NCBI GenBank assembly: GCA_900543815.1
Contig: UQST01000001.1
Location: 62,001-126,000 of the forward strand
Source of the DNA: an uncultured Prevotellaceae bacterium
GTDB taxonomy: Bacteria; Bacteroidota; Bacteroidia; Bacteroidales; Bacteroidaceae
Length of the DNA stretch: 64,000 bases
Reading direction: 5' to 3'
The notes beneath the pieces were generated by a model that worked only from the letters and a program-made list of their open reading frames with translations, was not told where the DNA came from and made no database searches. Positions 1-8,882 of the stretch are shown piece after piece. The position numbers and the translations under genes are program-made. Each line of letters begins with the position of its first letter. Positions within the stretch are counted from its first letter, which is position 1.

Positions 1-240
1 GGTCGGCATCTCAGTTCTTATCTCTGCGGGCTATCTGTCGGGCTGTTTCTCCGCTCAGCCCAAAGTCTTCCCAAGCATTGCTCGTACTCCTTCCGGACTT
101 CCTCCAGATCGCTTCCTTGTTCTGTCCAAGCGCAGAAACGTGTTGGCTTAGAGCGCTTCTGAACTTTTTCTTATAGTTCAAATCCTGATGCCCAATGCAT
201 AAGAGTTTTCTGCGAAGAAGCCTTGAGCAGCATTGGGTTC
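1..240. other. No convincing gene; short open stretch on minus strand
   Basis: No recognisable gene or RNA is seen. On the minus strand one frame is free of stops for roughly 70 codons and ends near position 28. It reads LNYKKKFRSALSQHV followed by an Arg/Lys-rich tail, and has no good start codon. It could be a degenerate gene end or chance. Confidence 0.3.
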
Positions 241-1380
241 CTATTGCTTCACCATCTGTACCACCACGGGACGTGGCATCTCGATACGCTTCCCGGTGTC
301 GGTAAGCAGTCCGGTATCGGTATCGCGCTCGTATATCTCTATGCAGTCAGCATCCCTGCACGCCACGAGCAGGAACTTTCCGTTGGGTGTGATGGCGAAG
401 TTGCGAGGGTGTGCTGCCGTGTTCTGATAGCCGATGTGAGTAAGCTGCCCCGATGCGGCATCTACCCTGAAGATGGCTATGCCGTCGGCCTGTAGGCGGT
501 TGGAGGCATACAGGAACTGTCCGTCGGGCGACATGTGTATGTCGGCACTGCCCCTTGCCCCCACGCTGTCGGCCTGTATGCTCTGGGTCTGCTTCAGCGC
601 TCCGTTGGCATATTCCCACACTACCACGTCGCCCTTCAGCTCATTGATGACATACAGATGCAGTCCCTTGTGGTCGAAGACAGCATGCCGCGGGCCCGAA
701 CCAGCCGCCAGCTTGACCTCACGGGCTGCGGTGGTATCGATGCCCAAGGCCGTTTGCGGCGCCAGGGGAAACATGCGTATGCAGTCGCTGCCCAGGTCGT
801 CGGCCATCAGCCATTTGCCTTCGGGCGAGAAATATACGTAGTGCAGGTGGGCACACTCTTGTCTGGTGCTGTCGGGGCCGCTGCCTGTGAACTGCAACAC
901 TTGCCCCTCGTCCATCTCCCCATCAGCCTTGAGCGGGAAGATGGTGATGCTTCCGCCTGAGTAGTTGGCCGTTATGAGATGCGTGCTGTCGGGGCTGACG
1001 GCCAGGTGGCAAGGGTCTGCACCATGCACATGCTTCGTGTCGGCCAGGGTGAGCGAGCCCGTCTGCCTGTCCAGCAGAATCAGGTTGGCAGTGGCCTCCT
1101 CTGCATTGTTCTCCCCCACGGCATACACCCGCTTGCCGTCATCGGTGACGGTGAGGAACGAGGGGTTGCTTATGCCCCGCAGTCCGCATAGCGCCGTGCA
1201 TTCGCCCGTAATCTGGTCGAAGGTGAAGGTGCGTATGCCTTCGTCGGCGGCGGAGGCATAACTGCCCACCACCAGAGTGAGCTTCCTGTCATTCTCGGCC
1301 TGTGTGGCCTGTCTGTTGCAGGCTGTCATGCACGAAGCCGCAGCCAGCAGTCCGCACATCCATAAACTTCTTTTTCCCAT
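241..1380 (-). CDS. Lactonase-family beta-propeller lipoprotein (6-phosphogluconolactonase-like)
   Basis: The 379-residue product has a lipoprotein-type signal (LLAAASCMTAC, Cys at about residue 21). The rest is repeated beta-propeller blades of the YkgB/lactonase family, with recurring motifs such as HLAVSPDSTHLITANY, HYVYFSPEGKWLMADDLGSD, GPRHAVFDHKGLHLYV, DIHMSPDGQFLYASNR and HPRNFAITPNGKFLLVACRD. Length fits the seven-bladed family, whose characterised members hydrolyse 6-phosphogluconolactone. A lipidated, exported version may act on another lactone or serve as a scaffold, so the substrate is inferred. A TAACTTTG promoter element lies upstream at 1430-1437. The next gene on this strand ends about 220 bp upstream, so this is probably a separate unit. 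Confidence 0.85.
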   Translation of the reverse strand: MGKRSLWMCGLLAAASCMTACNRQATQAENDRKLTLVVGSYASAADEGIRTFTFDQITGECTALCGLRGISNPSFLTVTDDGKRVYAVGENNAEEATANLILLDRQTGSLTLADTKHVHGADPCHLAVSPDSTHLITANYSGGSITIFPLKADGEMDEGQVLQFTGSGPDSTRQECAHLHYVYFSPEGKWLMADDLGSDCIRMFPLAPQTALGIDTTAAREVKLAAGSGPRHAVFDHKGLHLYVINELKGDVVVWEYANGALKQTQSIQADSVGARGSADIHMSPDGQFLYASNRLQADGIAIFRVDAASGQLTHIGYQNTAAHPRNFAITPNGKFLLVACRDADCIEIYERDTDTGLLTDTGKRIEMPRPVVVQMVKQ

Positions 1381-1429
1381 ACTTTATTCTCTTATGTGTT
1401 GGCAGGACGGCCTGCTGCCATCCTTGCTA

Positions 1430-1437
1430 CAAAGTTA
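1430..1437 (-). promoter_or_regulatory. Bacteroidetes -7 promoter element for the lactonase-like gene
   Basis: TAACTTTG on the minus strand matches the Bacteroidetes -7 consensus TAnnTTTG and lies about 50 bp upstream of the start codon. No clear TTTG -33 box is seen at the expected spacing. Confidence 0.5.
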
Positions 1438-1526
1438 CTGCTTTTTTGTTTCATGCTGCACCTTGGACGGCAGAAGTTGGCTTGCCCGTTTGTGCCAGTT
1501 TCATGCTTTCTGGTGGGAACAAAGAA

Positions 1527-1555
1527 GAGTGGCACCCCGTGATGGAGTGCCACTC
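1527..1555 (-). terminator. Hairpin terminator after the large surface protein gene
   Basis: A perfect 9-bp inverted repeat (GAGTGGCAC / GTGCCACTC) with an 11-base loop sits about 45 bp past the stop of the 1859-residue gene. On the minus strand it is followed by a T-rich run (TTCTTTGTT). Confidence 0.65.
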
Positions 1556-1601
1556 GATAGTCATTCGGTTGGTTTCTGCCCGTGAGGACAGAGAGTGCCG
1601 T

Positions 1602-4600
1602 TTACTTCACCAGTACCTTGCGGCCACCAATGATGTAGATGCCCTTTGCAGGACGATGTACCCTGCGGCCGGTGAGGTCGAAGATGGAGCCTGCAGCCTT
1701 CTCGTTGCTGCCCTCTACGGTGCTGATGCCGTCGGGCAACTCGTTGTAGTAGCCCTTATCTTCGCTATAGAGCACCTTCAGATGGTCGCTCAGCAGCAGC
1801 GGAGTGCTGTCTGTCTTCAATGTCTGACGCCATGCGGGAGCCTCTGTCTCGCCTGCGTTGAGCAGATGGCAAACCTTACCGGAAGCCAGATCGTCGTCGC
1901 TCACCTCCAGGATGACATCGGTAAGGAACTCACCCCACCACAGAGGAGTACCCGATACCAGCACGCTGGGGTCGCTGGTCTTGAGGTAATACATGTTGCC
2001 TCCTTCTACATAGCATCCTGCATCACCTGCGGTGCCCACGGTGCCGTTGCACTTCACGCGGAAGAAGTAGGCACACTGCTCACCCTCGACTTCGCCGATG
2101 CTCAGGCAGTTGTCGGCATATATCCTGTTGGTGGAAGACCATCCCACGTAACCGCCACCGCCATTGTTACTTGCTTTCACCTTGCCTGAGAAGAGGCAGT
2201 TATTGAAGCGCTGGGGACCATTGAAAGCCGCGCCGGCAAAGCCGCCTACGTCTTGGTAGCCTTCGATGTTGAGGTTGCTCTCCACATTCTCGATGCTCGT
2301 CTTGCCGTCGATACGTCCTATCAGACCCGTGTTATTCTTGCCGATGATGGTTCCGGTGAACTTGGTGTTGCGGATAGTGGCGTTGCCTGTGTGGCCGAAC
2401 ACACCTGTCATGGCGTGGTCGGGCAGTTCGATGGTCACGTTCAGCGTGTGTCCCTGGCCGTCGAAGATGCCATTGTAGAGGCGGTCGGTGCCCAGCATAT
2501 CGCCACCTATCATGATGAAACTCTCGTTGGCAGTGACATCATTGGTCAGGGCAGCGTTCAGTTCGGTCATTCCTGCCGAAACCATTGCTCCGAATACAGC
2601 CAGTGACTTGGCATCGCCAATCTGCATGAAGCCGTCCTCGTTCATGGTGGGGTAGAAGCTGATGTTCTTCAGATCGCCGCCGTTGGCAGCCTCTTCGTTG
2701 GAATAAGTGCCGTCGAGATATCCGCCCTGCGTCTTGCTGATGAGTGTGAAGGCTTCATCGGCCTCCTTTTCAGTGATGGTCTCGGATGTTTGCAGTGTCT
2801 CGCAAGCCGCAGCCATAGCATCTGCACTGCTCACCAGAATGGCATAGTTGGACTGGCATACGTATATCTGTTCGAAGGTTTCACCCATTTCGCCCACCCA
2901 GTCATACTTCTCCTGGGCGCTTGCCAGTGTGGCGGCCTTGGCCACCAGGTCGGCCAGCTTCTGCTTCAGAGCCTTGCTGTAGTTGGGATAGATGCGGCAG
3001 TCGTTCTCGTTGAAGGAAGTGTTGATGATGCTGTTGGCCCTCTCGCACATGTTGGTGATAGTGCCGTCCATACGCTCGGCAGCTTCCTCCATGGTGCCCA
3101 GATAGGTGAGCTTGAGGTTGCCTATGCACGCCCACTCATAGTCGTTATATATAGCGTGAGCGTTGCGCACACCCAGTGTGAGGGTTCCGTCAGTCACGTT
3201 CACCAGCAGCTTGTTGGTGTATCTTCCCGAAGCGAAGGCGCATGCGGCACCCTGGGTACTGTTGGTGATATAGCCAGTCAGTTCGCCGTCCTTCATGATG
3301 GGCGTATCTGCAGCACCGCCGGTAATCCAGCAGTTCTCGCCATCCACAGCCTCGTCGGCAGCGATGAACCCTTCCATAGCGCTGGCCAGGAACGTCTTGT
3401 GTCCGTTCAGATAGAGCATAGCGGCGTGCATGTTAGATGACTTGGCATCGCCATTCTGGTGGTAGATGCCGCCCAGTGAAAGCTCATAGATACCGTTCTC
3501 GGGCAGTGTGATGGTCTGGTGCATGTCAAATGCAGCCTTGGTCCAGCTCTCTGCCACTCTCATGCCATTCTTCTCGCCTACGGCTCTTCCGTTCATCTTC
3601 ACGCCTTCCCAGCCGTTGAACTCATCGCTGAAATCGGCGTTGACAATGAATGATGTAGCGTCTGCTCCGGGGTTCAGACCCTCGTTGAGGGCGTCTGCCA
3701 GCATCTGGCTGATGAAGGCTATCTCGGCTTCTATGCCAGCCTCGTCCAGCTGCAGGTGCTCGGCATCCATGATGTAGGTGTATGAGCCATTGGGGAACTC
3801 CTCCTCATCAGGGTCGGTCATGTCATCGCTCAGGTAGCTCTCCAACTTCTGGAAGGCCGGTCCGCCCTTGAAGTCGTCGGCATTGTTGGCGATGTAGTCG
3901 CGGGTTTCGTTCACCTTGCTGGTGAGTTTTGCATAGGCCTTCATGCTGTTGGTCACTGCTACGCGCTTCTCTGCGATGGCGGGGTAGTAGGCTGCCACCA
4001 GTTCGTCAAAGGAATTGGCACCAGTGAGAGACTCCAGTGCCTGTTTGAAGTCATCCACCAGACTCTTCTGTGCAGGCTGCTTTGTGGGGTCGGTATATTC
4101 GTTGCCCTCTTCGATGAGGTCGTTTGCTATCTCGGCATATTCGTCCTTGCTGTGCGAGGTAAAGCCCTCGGTGTTGCGATATACCACGTTGTGTGTGGCG
4201 TTGAGCACGGGATAGTCATCGGAGCCGATGCTCTGATACCACACGGGATGCTCGAAGCTGAAGCCGTTGGCAGCATAGCACAGCGAACCGTCAGATGCGT
4301 TCTCGCATGCCACGGGGCTGTTGTCCATCTCGGCATTAGAGCCGTTGATGTAATTGATACCCTCTATGGGAACGTAGGCGCAGTTCTCTGTCTTCACGCT
4401 GCAAGTAGAGCGCACACGCAGCATCATGCCGGGTGTGGTGCCGGTACCCAGGTCTATCTGGCCGGCCATGATGCAGTTCTTCAGTTCAAACTTGGTGTCG
4501 TAAGCCCAACCGCAGAAACCTCCGATTCCGTTCTTGTTGGCTGGACCCACATACTTCACCTTGCCTGCAAACATCACGTTGTTCATTCTGCAGATGCCGG

Positions 4601-7181
4601 CATTGTTGTTGCCATTGCCCAGAATGCCGCCCACGTTGATGTTTCCTTCTATATCCAGGTTCACTATAATGTTCTCCAGGAGGGTGTTTGCTCCGCTAAG
4701 GTTACCGATGAAACCAGCCTGTGCAGCATTGCGTACAGTGCCTTCGATGGTCATGTTCTTGATTGTAGCGCTGCCCACATTGGCGAACATGCCGCCGTCG
4801 ATGCCATTGGCATCTACACCCAGGTTCAGTGTGTGGCCCTGTCCGTCGATTGTGCCGTTGAAGGGGATGGTGATGCCTATCATCGGGCAGTCGCTTCCCT
4901 TGCCTCCCATATTGGCGCTCACATCCTCGGTCAGTATGGCAGAGATGGTGTTCTCACCGTTGTTCACAGCCTTGGCAAATGCGCCCAATGTACGCTCGTC
5001 ATTGATTTCGAACACGCCGTCAGCGTTCATCTTCAGCTTTCCACAGTAGTCGCACACCCCATTGACGTAGTCGTGTTCGTCTATTGTAGTGGTTCCTTCG
5101 GTGTTGGAATAGGTCACTCCATCGTAGTCAGAGCCGTCGCAGTGCTTGTGCCCATTGGCATACACCTGTCCGTGAGTGCTGTCGGGCACCGGCATCTTGT
5201 CTTTGCCGATGGTCTGGAAGAGTGATATCTTGGTCTGGTCACCGTTGAGCAGATAGCAGAGAGCACCGCTTTCCACGGCAGAGCGGTCTATTTCTGTTGC
5301 TATGACAGCCATCTCCACGCCGTTACCTGACAGTATGGTAGGTGTGCAGGGAACGTAGTAGCAGTTGGTCATGGTCACTTTGCAGTCGGTGTGTCGTATG
5401 CGCAGGAACAGCGCGGAGTTGCCTGTGTTGATGGTCACATCGCCTATCATTGCACAGTTCTCCATGTCGATGGTCTGTGCGGCAGCCCATCCTACGAATC
5501 CTCCAGCATCCTTGCCTGCCTTTACTGTAGCGGCAGAGATGCAGTTGCGCAGTGTCAGGACGTTGCCCACTTGGCCTATTAAGCCTGCACAGTTGCCGTT
5601 GTTCGTGTTGGTCTGCGTGACTGTCACCTTCGAGATGACGTTCTCCACGAGCACGGGCTGGTTGGTGATGCTGGCCAGGGGAGCTGTATTGCCTTCGCCC
5701 CAAACCTCGCCCTCGAGCACGAGGTTGCGGATGGTAGCGCCATAGATAGAGCCCAGGAGAGAATGTCTGCCGGTTTCTGCACCTATGTGCATAGTGATGG
5801 TATGTCCCTGTCCGTCCAGTGTACCGCAGTAGCCATCGGCCAGCCCTTCGTTCTGCTCCACGTCGCAGAACAGGCGCACATTTATATTAGGTGTGCCCGC
5901 ATTGTGCTTCTTTACGAAATAGTCCCAGCTCTTCTGGCTCTTGATAAGCAGATATCCGTCGGCCTCTTCGGGGCTACCGCAGTAGGAGCACAGCCCATCC
6001 ACATAGTCGTGGCTGTCTTGTGTGCTTGTTCCACTCTCGTTGTTGTAGCTCACGCCCTCGTAGTCAGTGCCGTCGCAATGCTTTCTGCCCGAGCAGAACA
6101 CTTGCTTGTGGGTGCTGTCAAGTGTGGGAGCAGCGTCGCTGTTCAGTGTCTGGTAGAAGCCGATAGAGCTTTGGTCTCCGTTCAGACTATAGCAGAGAGC
6201 GCCCGAGGAGAGGCTTTCGCTGCTTGCCATATTGAACCCGCTCATGTTGTTCACCGTGAGTTCCGTGGTCGGGGTCAGGTAACAGTTGGTGGTCGAAGTG
6301 TTGCTGCCCATCGTTTTCCATGTGCCGCAACCCATGATGATACAGTTTTCCTGCGTTATCCACACGTGCTCCTGGTTGCTCTTCCACCGCTTGCAGGTAC
6401 CGTTCATGAGGCATCCTCTCATTATATAAGAGCTTTTGTCCGTGTTGGGACTGCCTATGAAACCGCCCACGCGCTCCGATCCGTTCTCCTGGGAGATGCT
6501 TCCCGACATCTCGCAAAAGTTCATCTCGCAGTCGGCCACCATGGTGGAGGTGTTTGTGCTGACGAATGCGCCGGCTCTCCAACCGGCCAGAATCTCTATT
6601 CCACCTGTGAAGGCACAGCGGTCGAACTTGAATGAACTCTCGCCCGACATGCTGCTGATGAAGCCGGAGATATCCACCGAAGCGTTGGAGGTGCTCTTTA
6701 TGTGACCGCTGAAAGTGCAGTCTTTCATGCTGAGCTGCGACTTGTTATATACCACAAAGCCGCTCAGGGGATATCCGCTGGCATTGATGTCGGTGCTTAC
6801 CTGCACGTTTTCGATGGTGGTGGGGCCGTTTACCTCCACTGCCACAGCGGCAAAGGGCTGTGTGCTTGTCACCTTGCCGCTGACTGTAAAGTTGCGTATC
6901 ACTGCACCTTCACCTGTGCTGCTGAAGAGCGCAAACTTGCTCTTGGCGGCCAGTCCGTCCATACTGATTACGTGTCCTTGGCCGTCGAAGGTGCCGGTGA
7001 AGGCCGCTGGGAAGGCTTTGTCAACACTGATGTCGGCATCCAGGGTGATGCTGCCATTGGCATACGCATCGGGACTGGAGCAGAACGTTGCCCAGTCTTC
7101 TGCCGACTTGATAGCCAGATCGTCGGCCCATGCAGTGCCGAACAATGCCATCAGAACCATTGAGAGGAAATACTTCTTCAT
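1602..7181 (-). CDS. Very large repeat-built surface protein with T9SS-type C-terminal tail
   Basis: The 1859-residue product begins with a signal peptide (MKKYFLSMVLMALFGTAWA). Four beta-helix-like modules start with a shared FDGQGH(V/T)I motif near residues 63, 455, 778 and 1575. Each continues with IRN and IEN ladders and a GGFVG/CGW-type motif, resembling GLUG-type adhesin repeats. Modules 1 and 2 each end in a short HCDG(T/S)DY..HDYV(D/N)G.C(S/D)YCG segment carrying two Cys in CxxC spacing (about residues 400 and 710). Between modules 3 and 4 (about 1010-1475) lie helical segments flanking a domain with ALNEGLNPGADATSFIVNADFS and a jelly-roll-like stretch, possibly sugar-binding. The C-terminus (FDLTGRRV..AKGIYIIGGRKVLVK) is the short Prevotella-type tail associated with T9SS export. 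A surface adhesin role is inferred; no enzyme motif is seen. Confidence 0.8.
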   Translation of the reverse strand: MKKYFLSMVLMALFGTAWADDLAIKSAEDWATFCSSPDAYANGSITLDADISVDKAFPAAFTGTFDGQGHVISMDGLAAKSKFALFSSTGEGAVIRNFTVSGKVTSTQPFAAVAVEVNGPTTIENVQVSTDINASGYPLSGFVVYNKSQLSMKDCTFSGHIKSTSNASVDISGFISSMSGESSFKFDRCAFTGGIEILAGWRAGAFVSTNTSTMVADCEMNFCEMSGSISQENGSERVGGFIGSPNTDKSSYIMRGCLMNGTCKRWKSNQEHVWITQENCIIMGCGTWKTMGSNTSTTNCYLTPTTELTVNNMSGFNMASSESLSSGALCYSLNGDQSSIGFYQTLNSDAAPTLDSTHKQVFCSGRKHCDGTDYEGVSYNNESGTSTQDSHDYVDGLCSYCGSPEEADGYLLIKSQKSWDYFVKKHNAGTPNINVRLFCDVEQNEGLADGYCGTLDGQGHTITMHIGAETGRHSLLGSIYGATIRNLVLEGEVWGEGNTAPLASITNQPVLVENVISKVTVTQTNTNNGNCAGLIGQVGNVLTLRNCISAATVKAGKDAGGFVGWAAAQTIDMENCAMIGDVTINTGNSALFLRIRHTDCKVTMTNCYYVPCTPTILSGNGVEMAVIATEIDRSAVESGALCYLLNGDQTKISLFQTIGKDKMPVPDSTHGQVYANGHKHCDGSDYDGVTYSNTEGTTTIDEHDYVNGVCDYCGKLKMNADGVFEINDERTLGAFAKAVNNGENTISAILTEDVSANMGGKGSDCPMIGITIPFNGTIDGQGHTLNLGVDANGIDGGMFANVGSATIKNMTIEGTVRNAAQAGFIGNLSGANTLLENIIVNLDIEGNINVGGILGNGNNNAGICRMNNVMFAGKVKYVGPANKNGIGGFCGWAYDTKFELKNCIMAGQIDLGTGTTPGMMLRVRSTCSVKTENCAYVPIEGINYINGSNAEMDNSPVACENASDGSLCYAANGFSFEHPVWYQSIGSDDYPVLNATHNVVYRNTEGFTSHSKDEYAEIANDLIEEGNEYTDPTKQPAQKSLVDDFKQALESLTGANSFDELVAAYYPAIAEKRVAVTNSMKAYAKLTSKVNETRDYIANNADDFKGGPAFQKLESYLSDDMTDPDEEEFPNGSYTYIMDAEHLQLDEAGIEAEIAFISQMLADALNEGLNPGADATSFIVNADFSDEFNGWEGVKMNGRAVGEKNGMRVAESWTKAAFDMHQTITLPENGIYELSLGGIYHQNGDAKSSNMHAAMLYLNGHKTFLASAMEGFIAADEAVDGENCWITGGAADTPIMKDGELTGYITNSTQGAACAFASGRYTNKLLVNVTDGTLTLGVRNAHAIYNDYEWACIGNLKLTYLGTMEEAAERMDGTITNMCERANSIINTSFNENDCRIYPNYSKALKQKLADLVAKAATLASAQEKYDWVGEMGETFEQIYVCQSNYAILVSSADAMAAACETLQTSETITEKEADEAFTLISKTQGGYLDGTYSNEEAANGGDLKNISFYPTMNEDGFMQIGDAKSLAVFGAMVSAGMTELNAALTNDVTANESFIMIGGDMLGTDRLYNGIFDGQGHTLNVTIELPDHAMTGVFGHTGNATIRNTKFTGTIIGKNNTGLIGRIDGKTSIENVESNLNIEGYQDVGGFAGAAFNGPQRFNNCLFSGKVKASNNGGGGYVGWSSTNRIYADNCLSIGEVEGEQCAYFFRVKCNGTVGTAGDAGCYVEGGNMYYLKTSDPSVLVSGTPLWWGEFLTDVILEVSDDDLASGKVCHLLNAGETEAPAWRQTLKTDSTPLLLSDHLKVLYSEDKGYYNELPDGISTVEGSNEKAAGSIFDLTGRRVHRPAKGIYIIGGRKVLVK

Positions 7182-7263
7182 CGTTGATGCTTGTTGTTTA
7201 GTTAATTGTTTTTGTTTAATGATAATTCTCGGTTTGATGTCACAACGCGCTTGTTGTTTCCTA

Positions 7264-7271
7264 CAAATTTA
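7264..7271 (-). promoter_or_regulatory. -7 promoter element for the 1859-residue gene
   Basis: TAAATTTG on the minus strand fits TAnnTTTG and is about 83 bp upstream of the start codon. No good -33 TTTG is found. Confidence 0.45.
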
Positions 7272-7376
7272 GTAATAAAAAGGAATAAGTCTGTTACATT
7301 TGGATGAAAAATCGTCTTCGGGAACAAATTTGATGTTTTTTCTGGCATCCCGCATGCTTGTTCTTCTGTAAATCCT

Positions 7377-7384
7377 TAACTTTG
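7377..7384 (+). promoter_or_regulatory. -7 promoter element for the phosphoesterase cluster
   Basis: TAACTTTG lies 25 bp before the start codon at 7410 and fits the Bacteroidetes -7 consensus. The best -33 candidate (CTTG at 7357-7360) is 16 bp away, shorter than usual. It diverges from the promoter at 7264-7271. Confidence 0.5.
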
Positions 7385-7409
7385 TAAGACATCTGTAACA
7401 AACCCTTGT

Positions 7410-8684
7410 ATGAATTGCTATTATTTCAAGAGAACAATTGCTGCCTGCTTCTTGCTGGCGGCAAGTGCCGTGTGTGCGCTGGCGCAGCAGTGGCTTACGG
7501 CAGGACCATATCTGCAGGAACTCACCAGCGACGGTGTGACGGTGGTCTTCGAGCACGGCATCCCATCCCTGTCATGGATAGAGGTCAGGGAGGCGGGAAG
7601 CACCGAGACCACCAATTATTACCAGACCGTAGATGGGCAGATACAGGTGCAGAGGCAGATACTGGACGCCAACTCTGTGGCTCCAGTGCAGAACTTCGCC
7701 ATCAGAGCCGAGGGGCTGAAGCCTAACACCACTTATCAGTACCGTGTGCGTGGGCGTAAGATAAACAATCTGAATGCCAATGGTGCTACGATGAGCGTGG
7801 GTGTGGCCGACAACTACAGCTCTGGCTGGAACGACTTCACCACCATCGACCCCAACAGGAGCGAGCATCACCTGTTCATCACAAGCGACATGCACAACCG
7901 GCCCGACACGCTGGCTGCCCTGCTGCGGCATCTTGACTATAAGACCATAGACCATTTCTTCTACAATGGAGACATGACCAATTATGTGCAGGTGGGTGCC
8001 AACGCCGAAGACCCATACCGTGGCTACATCAACACCAGCGTGGAGCTCTTTGCACGGCACAAGCCTTTTGAGATGGTGCGAGGCAACCACGATACCCGTG
8101 GCAATATCTCCCGCCACTTCAAGGACTATTTTCCCCGAAGGAACGGAAAGATATACAGCGCCTCACGCTGGGGTGATCTGGAGGTCATCATGCTTGATTG
8201 CGGAGAGGACAAAGTGGATGACCACGCCGAGTACTTCGGGCTGGCTGCCTTCTACAAGTATCGTGAGGAACAGGCCGAATGGCTCAAACAGGTCATCAAG
8301 AGCGAAGAGTTCCGCACAGCCAAGTACCGCATCGTCATCTGCCACTTCCCCATTCTGGTGGGCAACAAGCGTAATGACGAGTTCGACGGACAACCCCACC
8401 TGAGCAGCCTCATTCTGCCTCTGCTCAAGCAGTGCGACATAGACCTCTACGTCTCTGGCCACTATCATCCTGCCACTTACCAGTATTTCGGGGAGAACTA
8501 TAACGGTCAGGGCAACAAGTTCGACGAGTACATTGTGGGTGCGCATACTGCTATGCGCATCGACATAGAGGGCGGCAACATCCGCCTCAGAGTGGTAGAT
8601 CATCAGGGTAACGTGCTTTTGGACAAAGGTGTGAAGGACCCCAAGGCCGACCAGAAGACAGTCTTCATCACCACTAAAGAGTAA
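7410..8684 (+). CDS. Secreted metallophosphoesterase with fibronectin-like N-terminal domain (paralogue A)
   Basis: The 424-residue product starts with a signal peptide (MNCYYFKRTIAACFLLAASAVCALA). Residues 27-135 resemble the N-terminal domain of purple-acid-phosphatase-type enzymes (AGPYLQELTSDGVTVVFEHG; LKPNTTYQYRVRG). The calcineurin-like catalytic domain keeps its metal-ligand motifs: D160 and H162 in SDMH, D188 in NGDM, GNHD at 225-228, H312 in CHFP, and H351/H353 in GHYH. It is therefore predicted to be an active phosphatase or phosphodiesterase outside the cytoplasm; the substrate is unknown. It is first in a same-strand group with an unknown secreted protein and a second, altered paralogue (10646-11872). 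The 198-bp gap to the next gene may separate two transcripts. Confidence 0.85.
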   Translation: MNCYYFKRTIAACFLLAASAVCALAQQWLTAGPYLQELTSDGVTVVFEHGIPSLSWIEVREAGSTETTNYYQTVDGQIQVQRQILDANSVAPVQNFAIRAEGLKPNTTYQYRVRGRKINNLNANGATMSVGVADNYSSGWNDFTTIDPNRSEHHLFITSDMHNRPDTLAALLRHLDYKTIDHFFYNGDMTNYVQVGANAEDPYRGYINTSVELFARHKPFEMVRGNHDTRGNISRHFKDYFPRRNGKIYSASRWGDLEVIMLDCGEDKVDDHAEYFGLAAFYKYREEQAEWLKQVIKSEEFRTAKYRIVICHFPILVGNKRNDEFDGQPHLSSLILPLLKQCDIDLYVSGHYHPATYQYFGENYNGQGNKFDEYIVGAHTAMRIDIEGGNIRLRVVDHQGNVLLDKGVKDPKADQKTVFITTKE

Positions 8685-8882
8685 GAGAGAACCAAGCCTC
8701 CTTCCTGCCTCGCTCCGATGAGGGGAATGAGCGACATCGCAGAGAAGCCCTTGTGCTTCAGCCGGAGGCGCTTCAGCGGGTGGGGAGGAAAACTTAAAAG
8801 ACAGTAGGAGAAAGTTGCCCGAATCATTCCTCTCCCCTTGAAGAACCGGACAAGAATTCTCCCTTCAACCAAACAAACGATT

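Noticed and set aside
165..190. tRNA-like T-loop (GTTCAAATCC)
   Set aside because: No matching T stem, acceptor stem or anticodon arm could be built around it.
4152..5225. 357-codon plus-strand frame inside the giant surface protein gene
   Set aside because: It is a shadow of the repeat-rich minus-strand gene; the translation is low-complexity with no start context.
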